Shown piece by piece: positions 61,479-64,000 of a DNA stretch of 64,000 bases. Source of the stretch: Bacillus sp. SD088 (lineage in GTDB: Bacteria; Bacillota; Bacilli; Bacillales; Bacillaceae_C); contig NZ_JADIJK010000013.1 of the NCBI RefSeq assembly GCF_017355205.1, positions 88,609 through 152,608 on the forward strand, in the 5' to 3' direction. The translations under genes and the position numbers were made by a program. The stretch's first letter is position 1. The number at the start of each line of letters is the position of its first letter. A model generated the notes under the pieces. The model searched no databases, was not told where the DNA came from, and saw only the letters and a list, made by a program, of their open reading frames with translations.

Positions 61479-63059
61479 ATGAATCAGACAGATGTATTAA
61501 TTATAGGAAGTGGGATTGCAGCACTCCAATTAGCCTGCAAACTTCGTCATGATATCAATGTGATGATTATCACAAAGTCGCATATCCAAGAATCTAACTC
61601 CTATCTGGCTCAGGGCGGGATTGCAGCAGCTATAGGGAATCAGGATCGTTCAGAAAAGCATTACTTTGACACGCTTGAGGCAGGGCGATTTCATAATGAC
61701 CCAAAAGCTGTTGAAGCTTTAACTGATATGGCTCCATCCCTTATACAATCTTTAACACAGCAAGGCTGTCCTTTTGATAGAGATGAACGAGGAAAACTTC
61801 TTCTCGGCATGGAAGGCGCCCATAGTGAAAAAAGAATTATTCATGGTGGCGGCGATGCAACTGGAAAAATGATTATGGATTGTTTGCTTCCTCGCATACC
61901 GAATCATGTTAAGGTGCTGGAAAATCATTTTGTATATGAGCTTTTAGTAGAAAAAGATACTTGTGTTGGTGTAAAGACAAAAGACGAAAATCATGAGAAT
62001 CACACCTTTTTAGCCGATCATATTGTAATCGCAACGGGTGGCTGTGGACGATTGTATCGCTATAGTTCTAATGCGGAAACGGTGACCGGCGATGGGATCG
62101 CGCTTGCGTATCTTGCTGGTGCAAATATTTCGGATATGGAATTTATTCAATTTCATCCTACTCTTCTTTATATAAATGGAAAAACGAAAGGACTTGTATC
62201 AGAAGCCGTTCGAGGTGAGGGAGGACGGCTGGTGACAGAGGCTGGAAAGGAAATTATGAACGGTGTTCATCCACTGGCAGATTTAGCACCGAGACATATT
62301 GTTTCACAAACTATTTATGAACATCTTTCACAAGGAGAGGATATTTATTTAGATATCTCACAAGTTAAAGATTTCTCTAGGCGATTTCCGACGATTTCAC
62401 GTCTTTGCCAAGCAAATGGCCTCGATTTAGAGGAAAAGCGAATCCCAGTTGTTCCTGGAAGTCATTTTTTAATGGGAGGGATTCAAACGGATCTTATAGG
62501 AAAAAGCAGTCTTCAAGGGTTATATGCATTGGGAGAGGTCGCGTGTACTGGCGTTCATGGAGCCAATCGATTGGCTAGCAATTCATTACTGGAAGGTTTG
62601 TTTATGGGAGAAAATCTCGCTCAGTGGTTGAACAGTCAGCCCTTTTCTAAAAGGATTCGGAGTGAAGCTTTTTATTGGCAGCAGCCTCAGCACATGGGGA
62701 AGCCGTTACCAAGTATAGAGGAAATTCAGAAGAGGATGATGGATTATGTGGGCATTGTGCGAACAGAGGAAGAATTAACAAAGCAATTGCAATGGTTAGA
62801 GTCATTTATGGGAGAGCATGCCTGGGGTGGAAATCTCGATCATATGGATAAAGGCGAACTCACTCGTTATTTTATGGTCATGACAGCTTATCTGGTGACA
62901 AAGGCAGCACTTCATAGAACAGAGAGCCGTGGTGGTCATTACCGAATGGATTTCTCATGTGAAGATGATCACAACTGGAGACGAAAACGATTGATTCAAA
63001 ATCGGAAAGCGAAAGAAGGAATAGCGTATGAACAAGATCAAATTACAGCAGCAACTTAA
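61479..63059 (+). CDS. nadB: L-aspartate oxidase NadB
   Basis: 526 residues: FAD motif IIGSGIAALQLA, SYLAQGGIAAAI, HGGGDATGK, IQFHPT, the active-site arginine region SEAVRGEGG, RHIVSQTIYE and HGANRLASNSLLEGL. Oxidises aspartate to iminoaspartate, the first step of NAD synthesis. AAAGGAGGGG upstream. Overlaps nadC by 32 bp. Confidence 0.96.
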   Translation: MNQTDVLIIGSGIAALQLACKLRHDINVMIITKSHIQESNSYLAQGGIAAAIGNQDRSEKHYFDTLEAGRFHNDPKAVEALTDMAPSLIQSLTQQGCPFDRDERGKLLLGMEGAHSEKRIIHGGGDATGKMIMDCLLPRIPNHVKVLENHFVYELLVEKDTCVGVKTKDENHENHTFLADHIVIATGGCGRLYRYSSNAETVTGDGIALAYLAGANISDMEFIQFHPTLLYINGKTKGLVSEAVRGEGGRLVTEAGKEIMNGVHPLADLAPRHIVSQTIYEHLSQGEDIYLDISQVKDFSRRFPTISRLCQANGLDLEEKRIPVVPGSHFLMGGIQTDLIGKSSLQGLYALGEVACTGVHGANRLASNSLLEGLFMGENLAQWLNSQPFSKRIRSEAFYWQQPQHMGKPLPSIEEIQKRMMDYVGIVRTEEELTKQLQWLESFMGEHAWGGNLDHMDKGELTRYFMVMTAYLVTKAALHRTESRGGHYRMDFSCEDDHNWRRKRLIQNRKAKEGIAYEQDQITAAT

Positions 63060-63861
63060 ACAATTTTTTTTGGAAGATATCGGGGATAGAGATGTATCCA
63101 GCAGCATTTTTAGCAGAGAACAAATGGGGCAGCTATCTTTGCTTGCAAAAGCCGAGGGGATTTTTTGCGGAGAAGAAGTGGTGAGGACGGGATTTTCTTT
63201 GCTTGTGGATCAGTTGGATATCAATATGAAGATTCGTGATGGGGAATGGATTGAAAAAGGGCAACTGCTTGCGGAAATTAGCGGGACAGTCAACGATCTT
63301 TTACAAGCGGAAAGAGTTGTTCTGAATTTAGTACAAAGAATGAGCGGCATTGCGACAAAAACAAATGAGGCTGTAACTTTGTTAAATAGTGATCATACTA
63401 AAATATGTGATACAAGAAAGACGACACCAGGTTTGCGGATGCTGGAAAAATATGCGGTTCGATGTGGGGGTGGCGTGAATCACCGATTTGGACTGTATGA
63501 TGCAGTCATGTTAAAGGATAACCACATCGCGTTTGCTGGTTCGATTGCAGGGGCCGTAGCAGCAGCTCGGAAAAATGTTGGCCACATGGTAAAAGTCGAG
63601 GTGGAAATTGAGTCAAAAGCACAAATGCAAGAGGCAATTGAAGCGCAGGCCGATGTCATTATGTTTGATAATCGCACCCCCGCCGAGATCAAGACGTGGA
63701 TAAAAGAAGTGCCAAAAGGTATTGTAACTGAAGCATCTGGTGGGATCACACTAGAAGATCTTGCCTCCTATGGCGAGACAGGGGTCGATTACATTTCGTT
63801 AGGCTTTCTTACTCACTCTGTCTCAGCGCTAGATATTAGTGCCAAAGTTGAGTTGGCATAA
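63028..63861 (+). CDS. nadC: Nicotinate-nucleotide pyrophosphorylase NadC
   Basis: 277 residues: EDIGDRDVSS, LNLVQRMSGIAT, CDTRKTTPGLR with substrate-binding Arg and Lys, RCGGGVNHRFGLYDAVMLKDNH, VEVEIES and EASGGI. Converts quinolinate and PRPP to nicotinate mononucleotide. Start lies 32 bp inside nadB, so translation is coupled. Confidence 0.96.
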   Translation: MNKIKLQQQLKQFFLEDIGDRDVSSSIFSREQMGQLSLLAKAEGIFCGEEVVRTGFSLLVDQLDINMKIRDGEWIEKGQLLAEISGTVNDLLQAERVVLNLVQRMSGIATKTNEAVTLLNSDHTKICDTRKTTPGLRMLEKYAVRCGGGVNHRFGLYDAVMLKDNHIAFAGSIAGAVAAARKNVGHMVKVEVEIESKAQMQEAIEAQADVIMFDNRTPAEIKTWIKEVPKGIVTEASGGITLEDLASYGETGVDYISLGFLTHSVSALDISAKVELA

Positions 63862-64000
63862 GATGAAACTTTAAAAATACACGCGCAATGGTGCTCATTG
63901 TATGCGCTGGAAATCGAGCATAGTGGAAAAAGTGTAGGGTGTCGGTGTTCGCCGTGCCTGAAATCAAGGAGAAGCGTAGAAAGCGTAACGGCGAGAGTCA
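63862..64000. other. Sequence after nadC without recognised gene
   Basis: In Bacillus subtilis nadA follows nadC directly. Here all forward frames close within a few codons and the sequence becomes GC-richer (GGTGTCGGTGTTCGCCGTGC), which looks like repeat or structured DNA. nadA may lie further on or elsewhere. Confidence 0.4.

Overview
The window looks like chromosome of an endospore-forming member of the Bacillaceae (low-GC Firmicute). The evidence is the gene content: a gerA-type germination operon, a LysM/GH18 cortex-lytic type enzyme, LtaS, a Mn-dependent pyrophosphatase, GlpP antitermination, YisP, LuxS, YclNOP, NadB/NadC/NifS and a BlaI/BlaR1 module. The AT-rich composition, strong AGGAGG-type ribosome binding sites and frequent GTG/TTG starts agree with this. 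No rRNA, tRNA, CRISPR array, prophage or transposase gene was seen. The genus cannot be fixed from the sequence alone.

Layout. 0-2 kb: end of a leftward gerA/gerB germination operon, then a dispersed repeat. 2-5 kb: leftward metal operon (HMA chaperone, P1B ATPase with an unusual CPG motif, Crp/Fnr regulator) behind an FNR-type box. 5-10 kb: LtaS-type synthase, AraC regulator, small membrane peptide, LysM/GH18 enzyme. 10-15 kb: 5-oxoprolinase pxpBCA, uppP, CBS-domain membrane protein. 15-18.5 kb: repeats, luxS, and an NhaC-family transporter plus short-chain dehydrogenase (SDR) behind a SAM-I (S-box) riboswitch. 18.6-23 kb: inducible mecA-like PBP with blaI and blaR1 and three candidate BlaI operators. 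23-32 kb: BCCT transporter, SDR, glpD-glpP-glpK with an antiterminator leader, another SDR behind a large palindrome, MgtC. 32-36 kb: Fur-boxed yclNOP-like iron uptake genes and a glycerophosphodiesterase. 36-41 kb: lipoprotein PBP, ppaC, foldback repeats, pheA, FrnE-like protein. 41-47 kb: tandem repeat, methyltransferase, HIT, phosphatase, GNAT, MFS, a peptidase E gene broken by a 160-bp repeat, yisP. 47-52.5 kb: holin-like toxin peptide, aldo/keto reductase, Fic, Nudix, sigma factor plus second-type clpP, FusB-like protein. 52.5-60 kb: a run of poorly characterised rightward genes (kinase-like, HAD-like, DUF402, PD-(D/E)XK, DUF1835, methyltransferase, YcxB, APH, Nudix). 60-64 kb: nifS divergent from nadB-nadC across a NiaR-type palindrome.

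The observations most worth following are: (1) the SAM riboswitch in front of an SDR/NhaC-type pair next to luxS, which points to a methionine or sulfur role; (2) a family of short foldback repeats with constant ends and variable middles, one copy of which cleanly splits the peptidase E gene; (3) a Crp/Fnr-type box placed exactly 41.5 bp upstream of a predicted start in front of the metal ATPase operon; (4) a nifS gene whose only start at good Shine-Dalgarno spacing is ATC; (5) the self-contained pbp-blaI-blaR1 system. All calls come from reading the sequence; no database search was run.
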